In this document: one piece after another, positions 7,247-15,222 of the stretch | Layout: each line of letters begins with the position of its first letter | Position numbering within the stretch: the stretch's first letter is position 1 | Origin: Bacteroidaceae bacterium | Lineage (GTDB): Bacteria > Bacteroidota > Bacteroidia > Bacteroidales > Bacteroidaceae | Assembly (NCBI GenBank): GCA_017471185.1 | Contig: JAFUVZ010000029.1 | Span: 1 to 45,031, forward strand | Reading direction: 5' to 3' | DNA length: 45,031 nucleotides | The notes under the pieces: model-generated | What the model saw: only the letters and a program-made list of their open reading frames with translations | Told to the model about the DNA's origin: nothing | Database searches by the model: none | Translations under genes and position numbers: made by a program

Positions 7247-9220
7247 ATGGCAAATCATTTGCATGAACATCATCATCACGAGCATGGCCATGAACATGGC
7301 TGTGACTCTTGCTGCTCACATGAGCATCATCACCATGACGGACTGAAAGGTCAGATAACGCAGATAATCATCACAATTGCGTTACTCATTGCAGCTGTAT
7401 ATATAGAACATCATTTTCAATTACCCACCTGGCAACTGCTACTGGTCTATCTGATACCTTATTTATTAATAGGGCATGAGACTTTGCATGAAGCCATCGA
7501 GGGCATAGTTCATGGTGACGCCTTCAACGAGCATTTCCTCATGTCAATCGCCACCATTGGTGCCTTGTGCATCGGCTTCTTGCCAAATGCAGAGACAGAA
7601 TTCCTGGAAGCTGTTTTCGTCATGCTTTTTTTCCAGGTTGGAGAATTGTTTGAAGGCTACGCGGAAGGCAAAAGCCGTGAAAGCATTGCTCACCTGATGG
7701 ATATCAGACCTGACCTGGCACATGTGGAAAGAAACGGAAACTTGTCGGATGTTTCTCCAGAGAATGTGAAGATTGGGGAGACCATCGTTGTGAAACCTGG
7801 TGAGAAAGTGCCACTCGACGGTCTTGTCTTAGAAGGCAATAGCGCTTTAAATACCATAGCCCTTACTGGAGAAAGCCTGCCGCGTGATATACAGAAAGGC
7901 GACGAGGTGATATCTGGGTGTGTAAACCTGTCTGGCGTCATCAAGGTAAGAGCCACTAAAAGTTTTGGAGAAAGTACTGTTTCAAAGATTATCAATTTAG
8001 TGGAGCATGCCAGCGAACGGAAATCGAAGAGCGAGACCTTCATCACCCGCTTTGCCAGGATATACACTCCTATAGTAGTATTTGCGGCAATCGCCTTAGC
8101 CATATTGCCTCCATTGATCAGTGGCGACTTCCTGACTACATTCCCTACCTGGCTATACAGAGCCTTGTTGTTCTTAGTAGTGTCTTGCCCATGCGCCTTG
8201 GTCATCAGTGTGCCGCTCACCTTCTTTGGAGGCATTGGAGGGGCGTCACGCAAGGGCATCCTTATCAAGGGAGCCAACTACATGGATATACTTTCGAAAA
8301 TTGATACGGTAGTGTTTGACAAGACGGGAACACTGACTCACGGACAATTTGCCGTTGAGGCAGTTCACCCTGATATGTTCGATGAGCACCACCTGTTGCA
8401 TTTGGCAGCCCATGTTGAACATTACTCCACCCACCCCATTGGAGCAGCTTTGCGAGATGCTTTCCCTGATGAAGCTACAGATGGTTGTATTGTAAGTGAT
8501 ACCGAGGAAGTAGCCGGACAAGGCATTCGTGCCAAGGTCGGAAATGTCCTTGTTTGCGTAGGCAACACAAAGATGATGGATGCCATTGGAGCGAAATGGC
8601 ACGATTGCCACCATGTAGGCACTATCATCCATGTGGCCATCAATGGCGAGTATGCAGGACACATTGTCATAAATGATAAGATTAAAGAAGACAGTGCTTC
8701 TGCTATTCAAATGCTGGAATCACTGGGTGTACATCGGACAGTGATGCTTACAGGTGATCGGAAAGAAGTGGGCGAAGATGTGGCAAAGAAGTTACATCTT
8801 GCCGAATACCATGCAGGATTGTTGCCTAATGACAAGGTGGACATTGTAGAAATGTTGCTTAAGGAAAAAGGCAATGACAAGACTCTTGCCTTTGTGGGTG
8901 ATGGCATCAATGACGCTCCTGTGCTGGCTCGCGCAGATGTGGGCATTGCCATGGGAGGCTTAGGAAGCGATGCAGCCATCGAAGCAGCGGATGTGGTGCT
9001 GATGGACGACAAGCCTTCAAAAATACCACTTGCCATTCGCATAGCCCGAAGGACGCTCGGTATAGCCCGTCAGAACGTATGGTTCGCCATCGGCGTTAAG
9101 ATAGCGGTACTCATACTGGCAACCTTTGGCCTCGCCACCATGTGGATGGCTGTATTTGCCGATGTAGGTGTCACTGTATTAGCTGTGTTCAACGCCATGC
9201 GGGCATTGCGGGTAAAATAG
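7247..9220 (+). CDS. Zn/Cd-type heavy-metal P1B ATPase with His-rich N-terminus
   Basis: A 657-residue P1B ATPase exporting soft divalent metals. The first 30 residues hold 14 histidines plus C19, C22 and C23 (HEHHHHEHGHEHGCDSCC) and replace the usual HMA metal-binding domain. Then follow TGES (207-210) in the actuator domain, the membrane CPC site (314-316), the phosphorylation site DKTGT (D358), STHPIG in the nucleotide domain, and GDGINDAP. CPC with STHPIG and no MxCxxC suggests the ZntA/CadA (Zn2+, Cd2+, possibly Co2+) group over CopA; this is inferred. A longer frame opens at 7178, but it would cross the palindrome and promoter, so ATG 7247 is chosen. Confidence 0.9.
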   Translation: MANHLHEHHHHEHGHEHGCDSCCSHEHHHHDGLKGQITQIIITIALLIAAVYIEHHFQLPTWQLLLVYLIPYLLIGHETLHEAIEGIVHGDAFNEHFLMSIATIGALCIGFLPNAETEFLEAVFVMLFFQVGELFEGYAEGKSRESIAHLMDIRPDLAHVERNGNLSDVSPENVKIGETIVVKPGEKVPLDGLVLEGNSALNTIALTGESLPRDIQKGDEVISGCVNLSGVIKVRATKSFGESTVSKIINLVEHASERKSKSETFITRFARIYTPIVVFAAIALAILPPLISGDFLTTFPTWLYRALLFLVVSCPCALVISVPLTFFGGIGGASRKGILIKGANYMDILSKIDTVVFDKTGTLTHGQFAVEAVHPDMFDEHHLLHLAAHVEHYSTHPIGAALRDAFPDEATDGCIVSDTEEVAGQGIRAKVGNVLVCVGNTKMMDAIGAKWHDCHHVGTIIHVAINGEYAGHIVINDKIKEDSASAIQMLESLGVHRTVMLTGDRKEVGEDVAKKLHLAEYHAGLLPNDKVDIVEMLLKEKGNDKTLAFVGDGINDAPVLARADVGIAMGGLGSDAAIEAADVVLMDDKPSKIPLAIRIARRTLGIARQNVWFAIGVKIAVLILATFGLATMWMAVFADVGVTVLAVFNAMRALRVK

Positions 9221-9274
9221 AGGATTTAGACTTAAATAGTCTTAACGGATAGCGTCTTTATATCTAACATTTGC

Positions 9275-9282
9275 TATATTTG
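9275..9282 (+). promoter_or_regulatory. Probable -7 element for the DUF6624/TPR operon
   Basis: TATATTTG matches TAnnTTTG and lies 13 bp before the ATG at 9296. I see no clear TTTG at the -33 distance. Confidence 0.4.
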
Positions 9283-9295
9283 TCAAAAAAAGGAT

Positions 9296-10204
9296 ATGAA
9301 GACGCTGATTGTTTTGATAGGGTTATTGATGCCATCGTTGACGTTCGCTCAGTATAACAAACGGTATTCGGAACTGACGATGCAAGCCGACTCATTGTTT
9401 ATGGAGGGCGATTACGAGGCGGCAAGCCGTGCCTTTGGCGAAGCAGTTGCCATGACCGACTTTGTGCAAGGCGTGCATCTGTATAACGGGGCTTGCGCAG
9501 CAGCATTGGCGGGTGACACAGAAACGGCCTTCAATCGTCTATATGCCCGTCTGAATCTTGAAAGGAACTGGTACTCTGACAATATAGAGCATGACGACGA
9601 TTTGGCTTCCTTGAAAAATGACGGACGATGGGTAGTTCTACTCGACAGCCTCAATACGAGGAAGCGCCGTATTGAAGCAAACTTTGACAAGCCTTTGCGA
9701 CGCAGACTCCAGATGATCATGAAGACTGACCAAGAGGTGAGGATAGCCTTCATGGCGGCTCGTAACCAAATGCCTTATGATAGCATAGCAGTAGCAGAAG
9801 CGGAGAAAGAGATGCAGCGGGTTGATAGAATCAACCAAGAGCAGATTTGCAAGATTCTCGATACACGTGGATGGGTAGGCTGTGATAAGGTGGGCAATGC
9901 CGTAGGTGCTTACTGGGCAGTCATCCAACACGCAGGTCTGGAAGTCCAGAAGAAATATTTCCCTTTATTCCAGGAGGCAGCCTTGAAAGGGGATATTGCC
10001 AGAGAAGGATTGGCCATGATGGAAGACCGCATCAACTTGTTTGAGGGCAAACCTCAACGCTATGGTTCGCAAATCGTGGATGATGATAAGGGTGGGAAGA
10101 TGGTCTATCAATTGCTGGATGCCCAGCAGGTGGATAAATGGCGGAGTGAGATGGGCATGGAGCCTTTAGAGGATTATCTCAAGAGAATGGACGCACATAG
10201 ATAA
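9296..10204 (+). CDS. DUF6624 domain exported protein with N-terminal TPR
   Basis: A 302-residue protein with a signal peptide (MKTLIVLIGLLMPSLTFAQ, cut near 19). A TPR-like region of about 80 residues follows (YSELTMQADSLFMEGDYEAA, then HLYNGACAAALAGDTETAF). The C-terminal half has the DUF6624 pattern: ILDTRGWVG, GAYWAVIQHA, YFPLFQEAALKGDI, LAMMEDRINLFEGKPQRYGSQ. DUF6624 proteins are common in Bacteroidetes and have no assigned activity. It is followed by a second TPR gene after 12 bp, so the two are probably co-transcribed and exported to the same compartment. Confidence 0.7.
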   Translation: MKTLIVLIGLLMPSLTFAQYNKRYSELTMQADSLFMEGDYEAASRAFGEAVAMTDFVQGVHLYNGACAAALAGDTETAFNRLYARLNLERNWYSDNIEHDDDLASLKNDGRWVVLLDSLNTRKRRIEANFDKPLRRRLQMIMKTDQEVRIAFMAARNQMPYDSIAVAEAEKEMQRVDRINQEQICKILDTRGWVGCDKVGNAVGAYWAVIQHAGLEVQKKYFPLFQEAALKGDIAREGLAMMEDRINLFEGKPQRYGSQIVDDDKGGKMVYQLLDAQQVDKWRSEMGMEPLEDYLKRMDAHR

Positions 10205-10216
10205 ATCATAAGTTAT

Positions 10217-11341
10217 ATGAAAAGATTCTTACTATATATAGTGTTGCTTTGGGGAAGCTTCTCCATCGCTTGGGCACAAAACACGGCTCAACCCTCAGAC
10301 TGGCAGGGTTTATGGCAACAGGGATTGAAGTTTAAGGACAATGGCAACAACAAGAAAGCGTTGAAGCTGTTGGAACAAGCCTACGAGTTGCATCCATCGG
10401 ATAGCATCAAGCGTGACATTGCCAGTGTGTATTACGAACGTGGCGTGTATCGCAGGAGCATCAATATCAGCCAGGAACTGTTGAAGGCAGACAGCCTGGA
10501 AGCCGATCTGGTGCTGATTGCGAAGAGTCACGAGAAACTGAACAATGCAGACTCTGCTCTGGTATTCGAAAAGATTATCGCCCAGAAGAACATAGAGAAT
10601 GCCAATAACATCATCAACTTGGCGAAGAACTACGAGGACAGGGAACAGCTGGATTCCGCTTTGTTAGTACTCGATGATTTCTGCATCTATGACAACGAGA
10701 ACATGGCAGTAAACGGGCTGAAAGCTTACCTGCTCTACCAGACGGGCAACTACGAAGAATCTTTGGATGAATACCGAAAACTAAGGGATGCAGGCGACAA
10801 CTCAACCACCACCAATTATTATATGGGCTTGGCATACGCCCGTGTGGATAGTCTGTGGGAAGCCTACGACTGCTTGAAGGTAGCGGCTCGTAAAGACCGA
10901 TACAAGAACCAATATATCCAGGCACAATATGGCATCGTGGCTTCCAAGTTGAATGGTAATGAAAAGGAAGGAGTAAACATGATCAGTCAGGCCATCGAAA
11001 AGATACTTCCTGATGAAACGCTCATGTGGTCGCTCTATAATACACGCGCCAATGCCTATATCCGGCTACTGAAATTCGAGGAAGCGATAGACGATTTCAA
11101 GCGTTCGCTAACCTACAAGCCTGACCGTTTGACAGATATTTACCATATCGCCTATCTATATACCATCATACACGACCGTGCCAATGCCGACCGTCATTTC
11201 CAGATGTTTATCAACAATGCGCAGAAGAGTGCTAATCCTGACAGGTATAGACGATGGATTGAAGCTGCTGAAGGTTATCTCAAACGTAGCAAAGAAGAGC
11301 ATTTCTTCCAAGGGGATGACGAGAATCTGAAAGATTTTTAA
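10217..11341 (+). CDS. Exported TPR repeat protein
   Basis: A 374-residue protein with a signal peptide (MKRFLLYIVLLWGSFSIAWAQ) and helical repeats through almost all of the mature part. Recognisable TPR units include NNKKALKLLEQAYELHPSD (about 42-60), GVYRRSINISQELLKADS, GNYEESLDEYRKLRDAGDN and LKFEEAIDDFKRSLTYKPD near residue 300. No catalytic domain is visible. TPR proteins of this type act as protein-binding scaffolds in the periplasm. It is 12 bp from the DUF6624 gene and 86 bp from the glycine-repeat gene. The partner is unknown. Confidence 0.75.
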   Translation: MKRFLLYIVLLWGSFSIAWAQNTAQPSDWQGLWQQGLKFKDNGNNKKALKLLEQAYELHPSDSIKRDIASVYYERGVYRRSINISQELLKADSLEADLVLIAKSHEKLNNADSALVFEKIIAQKNIENANNIINLAKNYEDREQLDSALLVLDDFCIYDNENMAVNGLKAYLLYQTGNYEESLDEYRKLRDAGDNSTTTNYYMGLAYARVDSLWEAYDCLKVAARKDRYKNQYIQAQYGIVASKLNGNEKEGVNMISQAIEKILPDETLMWSLYNTRANAYIRLLKFEEAIDDFKRSLTYKPDRLTDIYHIAYLYTIIHDRANADRHFQMFINNAQKSANPDRYRRWIEAAEGYLKRSKEEHFFQGDDENLKDF

Positions 11342-11427
11342 AGTTAAAAACCTAAGATTGTTTCAGTTTTCAAATTATTCTGCGTATATTTAGGGCAGAA
11401 TATGTTTAATCTCTAAATCATAAAGTT

Positions 11428-11925
11428 ATGGGAGACTTATTAGGTAACATCTTGAATTCCGTGACATCAGGTGGCGCAGCCAGCGGTGCATTGGGAGACA
11501 TTCTGGGACAAGTATTAGGCGCACAGACAGCGGGCAAAGGCAAAAGCCAAGGGAATACTGTCAGCAAGCCCAAGCAGATACCTGCCCAGAACAAAGGTAT
11601 TGACATTGGAAAAGAGCTGGATGCCATAACAGGCACAGACAGCAGTTCAAGCAGCCAAGGCGGAGGCATTGACCTGGGCAGTGTATTAGGAGCCGCAACA
11701 GGTGGCAAAGGTGGCATTGACTTAGGCAGTGTGCTGGGTGCAGTAACAGGTGGTAAAGGAGGTGGTCTTGACCTCGGCAGCATCTTAGGTGCAATGGTAG
11801 GTGGTTCACAGCCAAGTGGTGGCCTTGCCGGCAATCTGGCTGGTGCGAATATCGGAGAAATAGCTCAAAGTGTAATATCTGTCATCGGCATGGCTTCCAG
11901 TGCTTTCGGTGGCTCAAACAAATGA
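11428..11925 (+). CDS. Glycine-rich repeat protein (YidB/DUF937-like composition)
   Basis: A 165-residue, low-complexity protein rich in Gly, Leu, Ala and Ser, without signal peptide. The centre holds three near-copies of a 16-17 residue unit: GIDLGSVLGAATGGKG, GIDLGSVLGAVTGGKGG, GLDLGSILGAMVGG (about 85-130). A related GIDIGKELDAITG sits before them. The N-terminus MGDLLGNILNSVTSGG followed by LGDILGQVLGA resembles the start of DUF937/YidB-type proteins, but the fit is only in composition. It is 6 bp upstream of a TerB-like gene, so the pair is probably one translational unit. Function unknown. Confidence 0.65.
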   Translation: MGDLLGNILNSVTSGGAASGALGDILGQVLGAQTAGKGKSQGNTVSKPKQIPAQNKGIDIGKELDAITGTDSSSSSQGGGIDLGSVLGAATGGKGGIDLGSVLGAVTGGKGGGLDLGSILGAMVGGSQPSGGLAGNLAGANIGEIAQSVISVIGMASSAFGGSNK

Positions 11926-11931
11926 ACGATT

Positions 11932-12306
11932 ATGGATAAGAAAGAACCTATTGAAAAAGTCATCAAGCTGGTAGCGAAGACTGGCTTGTTTTTTGCGCAT
12001 GCCGACGGCAAATATGACGCTCGTGAAAAGAGATACATTCAGTATTTCATTGATAAGCTGTCAGAGATCGGTCCTGTTGACGAGGTATTGGAAAAGGAAA
12101 TCACAGGCAGCCTAAACAAAGAGTATTCACTGCAAGAGATTGTTGATGAGACCAAAGACTTGCTGAAGAACTTCAATGAGCCAGAGCAAGATGTCATCAA
12201 GCTCACTTTGAAGCAGTTTGTGACCAATGTCATCAATTCCGACTGTGTGGAGAACAATGCAGAGAAGGAAAACTTCAATGCTTGGCAGAAAGCTTTGGCA
12301 GAATAA
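11932..12306 (+). CDS. TerB-like (tellurite resistance) helical protein
   Basis: A 124-residue, all-helical, acidic protein. The segment FFAHADGKYDAREKRYIQYF (about 24-43) carries the HADG...E pattern of the TerB superfamily, and the C-terminal VTNVINSDCVENNAEKENF fits the second conserved helix pair. TerB domains bind divalent metal and occur both in tellurite-resistance operons and fused to DnaJ-like proteins. No other ter genes are nearby, so tellurite resistance should not be assumed. It follows the glycine-repeat gene by 6 bp; the two probably act together. Confidence 0.7.
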   Translation: MDKKEPIEKVIKLVAKTGLFFAHADGKYDAREKRYIQYFIDKLSEIGPVDEVLEKEITGSLNKEYSLQEIVDETKDLLKNFNEPEQDVIKLTLKQFVTNVINSDCVENNAEKENFNAWQKALAE

Positions 12307-12313
12307 GTTATGA

Positions 12314-12400
12314 ATAATAGATTACTGCGAAGAACTCCAGTATATCGGAGTCCCTACGCTGAATATCGACAAGACGATTGAGTACAGTGAGAAAATATAA
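12314..12400 (+). pseudogene. Possible C-terminal gene remnant
   Basis: Between the TerB-like gene and the terminator, one frame free of stops runs from 12314 to a TAA at 12398-12400. It reads as a protein-like tail (YCEELQYIGVPTLNIDKT, then IEYSEKI) with no start codon or upstream domain. The composition looks like the end of a real cytoplasmic protein, but I cannot name the family, and the piece is short enough to be chance. Confidence 0.3.
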
Positions 12401-12405
12401 AAAAG

Positions 12406-12433
12406 AGAAGGTAGTCCGTTCGGACTACCTTCT
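12406..12433. terminator. Strong bidirectional terminator
   Basis: AGAAGGTAGTCCG (12406-12418) and CGGACTACCTTCT (12421-12433) form a perfect stem; with a GTTC loop, 12 pairs remain. On the minus strand the stem is followed by CTTTTTT, which ends the oxidoreductase transcript. On the plus strand TTCTTAT follows, serving the TerB-like operon. Confidence 0.85.
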
Positions 12434-12457
12434 TTCTTATCTATCAGATCGTATGAT

Positions 12458-13939
12458 TTAGAACTTAGGCAGCTCCCAACCATGACGATACTCGCGGCGG
12501 AAGAACTGATTTGCCTCAGGCAGGTTGGTAATCTGCATCTTGTTGGCATCGTATTCCAGCGTGATGTGACGCTGCTGTGACAAAACTGCGATGTTAGTCA
12601 GCAACATAATCTCAGTCAGCTTAGCAGCTACATCGAAGTTGTTGGCAGCCTGACGCTTCTCCTTGATAGCCTCAACCCAGTCAACATAAATGTTCTTAGG
12701 ACGTGGCAGCGTCTTAGCAGGTTCCTTCCATCCCGGACGAGCAGGGATGAACTCAGGAGTTGCACCGTGAGTACCATGCATCAACATACCCTTTGTACCA
12801 ATGTACAAGCACTCGCGCAACTGGCGGTTAGCTTCCAGTTCCTTTGGACGAGACAGCTTGATACCACCGTCAGTCCAGTAAACAGTAACCTCAGGCATCT
12901 TCTTGCCATCAACAGTACGGGCAGGGAAGTGGTACTGGCAGAGTTCAGTGATAGGCAGATACTCATCGTTGAACGGAGTGGTAGTTGCCTGGATCTTGTC
13001 AGGCATACCCAGACCTAAAGCCCAGATAGGAGCATCGAAAGTGTGAGCACCCATATCACCCATAGCGCCTGTACCATAATCCCACATACCACGCCAAGCG
13101 AAGTGAGTAGTCTGATGGTTATAAGGCTTCAGAGGAGCCGGACCTAACCACAGATCATAGTCCAGGTTCTTAGGTATAGCCTCACCTTCAGGACGCTGGT
13201 AATCACCCTGACGCCATACAGGACGGTCTGACCACATATGAACCTCAGTTACATCACCGATAGCACCGCTGCGAATCCACTCAACAGTCTGGTAAGTACC
13301 TTCGATGTTGTGCCCCTGGTTACCCATCTGAGTAACAACACCAGTCTTCTTTGCTAAATCACGCAGGTAACGAACCTCTTCGATAGTCTTAGCCATAGGC
13401 TTCTCTACGAATACAGCCTTGCCCTGGAGCATAGCGTAAGCAGCGATGATAGCGTGGGTATGGTCAGGAGTACCAATCAATACGCCATCGATCTCCTTGC
13501 CACAGTCATCCAGCATCTTGCGGAAGTCCTGATACTTCTTAGCCTTTGGATAGCCAGCCATGATATGGCCTGCATAGTCAAGGTCAACATCGCACAGAGC
13601 GTACATGTTAGCATGATGAATAGGCTGCTTGCCAGCGTCACCCATCTGTACGCCCTGGTCAACCATTCTTCTCTCTGGACGCAAGCCTGCGAAGTTAGGA
13701 GAAACCCAACCACCATATTTACGCCCATTATCTGGTCTGCGACCAATCTTCTCATCTGGGTCAGCGATATTCTGGATATCGCCACCGCCCTGACTACCTA
13801 CACCGACAGCTGCGATGTTTGGAAGATCACTTGGGGCATTGTGTCCATGAGACTTACCCAAGATTGTGTTAGGAGCAATAGTAAAACCTGCAACGGCAGC
13901 TGCTCCTGTCTTCAAAAAGTTTCTACGAGTGATGTTCAT
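12458..13939 (-). CDS. Tat-exported Gfo/Idh/MocA family oxidoreductase (copy A)
   Basis: A 493-residue NAD(P)-dependent oxidoreductase with a twin-arginine signal (MNITRRNFLKTG, then AAAVAGFTIAP), so it folds in the cytoplasm before export. The Rossmann segment is NIAAVGVGSQGGGD (about 41-54). The family lysine lies in EKPMAKT (179-185). The C-terminal substrate domain has WDYGTGAMGDMGAHTFDAP. Family members oxidise or epimerise sugars and glycosides, some with tightly bound cofactor in the periplasm. It is closely related to the gene at 15223, sharing runs such as KKTGVVTQMGNQGHN. ATG 13939 is chosen so that the signal peptide is at the N-terminus. It is separated from the TIM-barrel gene by a terminator. 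Substrate unknown; 3-keto-glycoside chemistry is a reasonable guess. Confidence 0.88.
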   Translation of the reverse strand: MNITRRNFLKTGAAAVAGFTIAPNTILGKSHGHNAPSDLPNIAAVGVGSQGGGDIQNIADPDEKIGRRPDNGRKYGGWVSPNFAGLRPERRMVDQGVQMGDAGKQPIHHANMYALCDVDLDYAGHIMAGYPKAKKYQDFRKMLDDCGKEIDGVLIGTPDHTHAIIAAYAMLQGKAVFVEKPMAKTIEEVRYLRDLAKKTGVVTQMGNQGHNIEGTYQTVEWIRSGAIGDVTEVHMWSDRPVWRQGDYQRPEGEAIPKNLDYDLWLGPAPLKPYNHQTTHFAWRGMWDYGTGAMGDMGAHTFDAPIWALGLGMPDKIQATTTPFNDEYLPITELCQYHFPARTVDGKKMPEVTVYWTDGGIKLSRPKELEANRQLRECLYIGTKGMLMHGTHGATPEFIPARPGWKEPAKTLPRPKNIYVDWVEAIKEKRQAANNFDVAAKLTEIMLLTNIAVLSQQRHITLEYDANKMQITNLPEANQFFRREYRHGWELPKF

Positions 13940-14045
13940 AAAATTTACTTTATATTTAGATGAAACATTTAGTTTGTCTTTATACAAATTTGGTGTAAAT
14001 ATAATAAATATTTTTTATACCCTCACCATTCATAGACATTTTAAC

Positions 14046-14077
14046 AAAAAAACCTCCTGTTTTTTTACATCAGGAGG
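14046..14077 (-). terminator. Rho-independent terminator after the TIM-barrel gene
   Basis: On the minus strand CCTCCTG (14077-14071) pairs with CAGGAGG (14059-14053) and is followed by TTTTTTT (14052-14046). It lies between the TIM-barrel gene and oxidoreductase A, so most transcripts from upstream should stop before copy A. Confidence 0.85.
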
Positions 14078-14112
14078 CCAAAAATAAAGACAAATTGAAT
14101 GGTTAATTGGCT

Positions 14113-15162
14113 TCAGAGCAGAATCTGACGTGCATAGTTCACGCAGGTCTTTACTTCCTTAACAGCATTAGACCACGGCTTCACATCATACTCCAGCTCA
14201 ATGTCGCAATAAATAGGATATTTCTTTTCTTTAATATAGTTCAGCACTTCAGCCAAAGGCATCTGTCCCTGCCCCCATACCTGATTCTGGTTAGGAGTCG
14301 GGTCAGTATTAGGCCCGGTCTTGTCCTTAATGTGCATACTTACGATGCGGTCGTGATATTTCTCAATCATCTCAATAGGATTACGGCCTGTCGAACCGAA
14401 GAAGTGGCCTGCATCAAAATTCAGCATCACATTCGGTGATACAGCCAGTACAGGATCGCAGATGGTTGGGTTCTCAGCATACTGCATGTGGTTGTGATAG
14501 ATGGTATATATACCATACTTCTCAGCAAATGGAGCGGTCTTCTTAGCAGCTTCCAAGTTCAGCTCATCAGATACGCCCTTGGCACCCATTGCCTTAGCTA
14601 CCTTGAAAGCATAGTCAATCTGGTCATCCTCCCAGTTTCCTGGAGAGAATTTCACGACATGTGCCTCGATGCCGTTATCATCCAAATATTTCTTAGCTGC
14701 TGCGACCTTATCCATATCAATATTCTTACGCCATTCCTTAACATCTGCGTTATACTTGTCAATCTCAGCCTGCTGTTCAGGAGTGAACGTAGGACGCTGA
14801 CGAGGTGCGTCAGGAGCTGGTGCAGGCATATTCTTCATAGCCTCCTGCATGATGCGTCTCATCGGACTTTCTGGAATACCCAGATAAGCTTCCAGGTCAT
14901 TGCTCATCAGCTCGACAGTGCTGATTCCCGCTTCCCTGCAATATTTCACGACATTTTCCAAACCGCCTGGCATAGAGCGGAAACTATATGTAATGGTACC
15001 GATAGCCACACCATTGAAGACAGAGTTAGGTTTGCCGTCAGAAGCTGGAGTGGCTGGCTTACTTGATGCGCCAGCACAAGATGAGAACAATGATGGTGCC
15101 AAAGCGGCAGCACCGATTGCTGTGAATGATTTGCCTAAAAAGGCTCTTCTTGACTTATCCAT
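14113..15162 (-). CDS. Exported TIM-barrel sugar isomerase/epimerase-like lipoprotein
   Basis: A 349-residue protein of the xylose-isomerase-like TIM-barrel superfamily (AP endonuclease 2 fold). The N-terminus has a twin-arginine start (DKSRRAFLGKSF, R5-R6) and a likely lipidation cysteine (LFSSCAG, C29), so it is probably a Tat-exported lipoprotein. Metal- and substrate-site segments are STVELMSND (E84), IYHNHMQYAE, LNFDAGHFFG, SMHIKDKTG and the terminal YCDIELEYD. Relatives isomerise, epimerise or dehydrate keto-sugars. It lies between two paralogous oxidoreductases, 60 bp from copy B, which suggests oxidation of a sugar followed by rearrangement or elimination in the periplasm. The exact reaction is inferred, not shown. 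Confidence 0.82.
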   Translation of the reverse strand: MDKSRRAFLGKSFTAIGAAALAPSLFSSCAGASSKPATPASDGKPNSVFNGVAIGTITYSFRSMPGGLENVVKYCREAGISTVELMSNDLEAYLGIPESPMRRIMQEAMKNMPAPAPDAPRQRPTFTPEQQAEIDKYNADVKEWRKNIDMDKVAAAKKYLDDNGIEAHVVKFSPGNWEDDQIDYAFKVAKAMGAKGVSDELNLEAAKKTAPFAEKYGIYTIYHNHMQYAENPTICDPVLAVSPNVMLNFDAGHFFGSTGRNPIEMIEKYHDRIVSMHIKDKTGPNTDPTPNQNQVWGQGQMPLAEVLNYIKEKKYPIYCDIELEYDVKPWSNAVKEVKTCVNYARQILL

Positions 15163-15222
15163 TATTCTTTGAAATTAAAGAGAGGGAAACGAGTCCCCTC
15201 TCAGGAAAAGATACTATTAAAA

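Noticed and set aside
11932-12306. Tellurite-resistance operon
   Set aside because: Only a TerB-like domain is present, with no terC, terD or terZ genes nearby.
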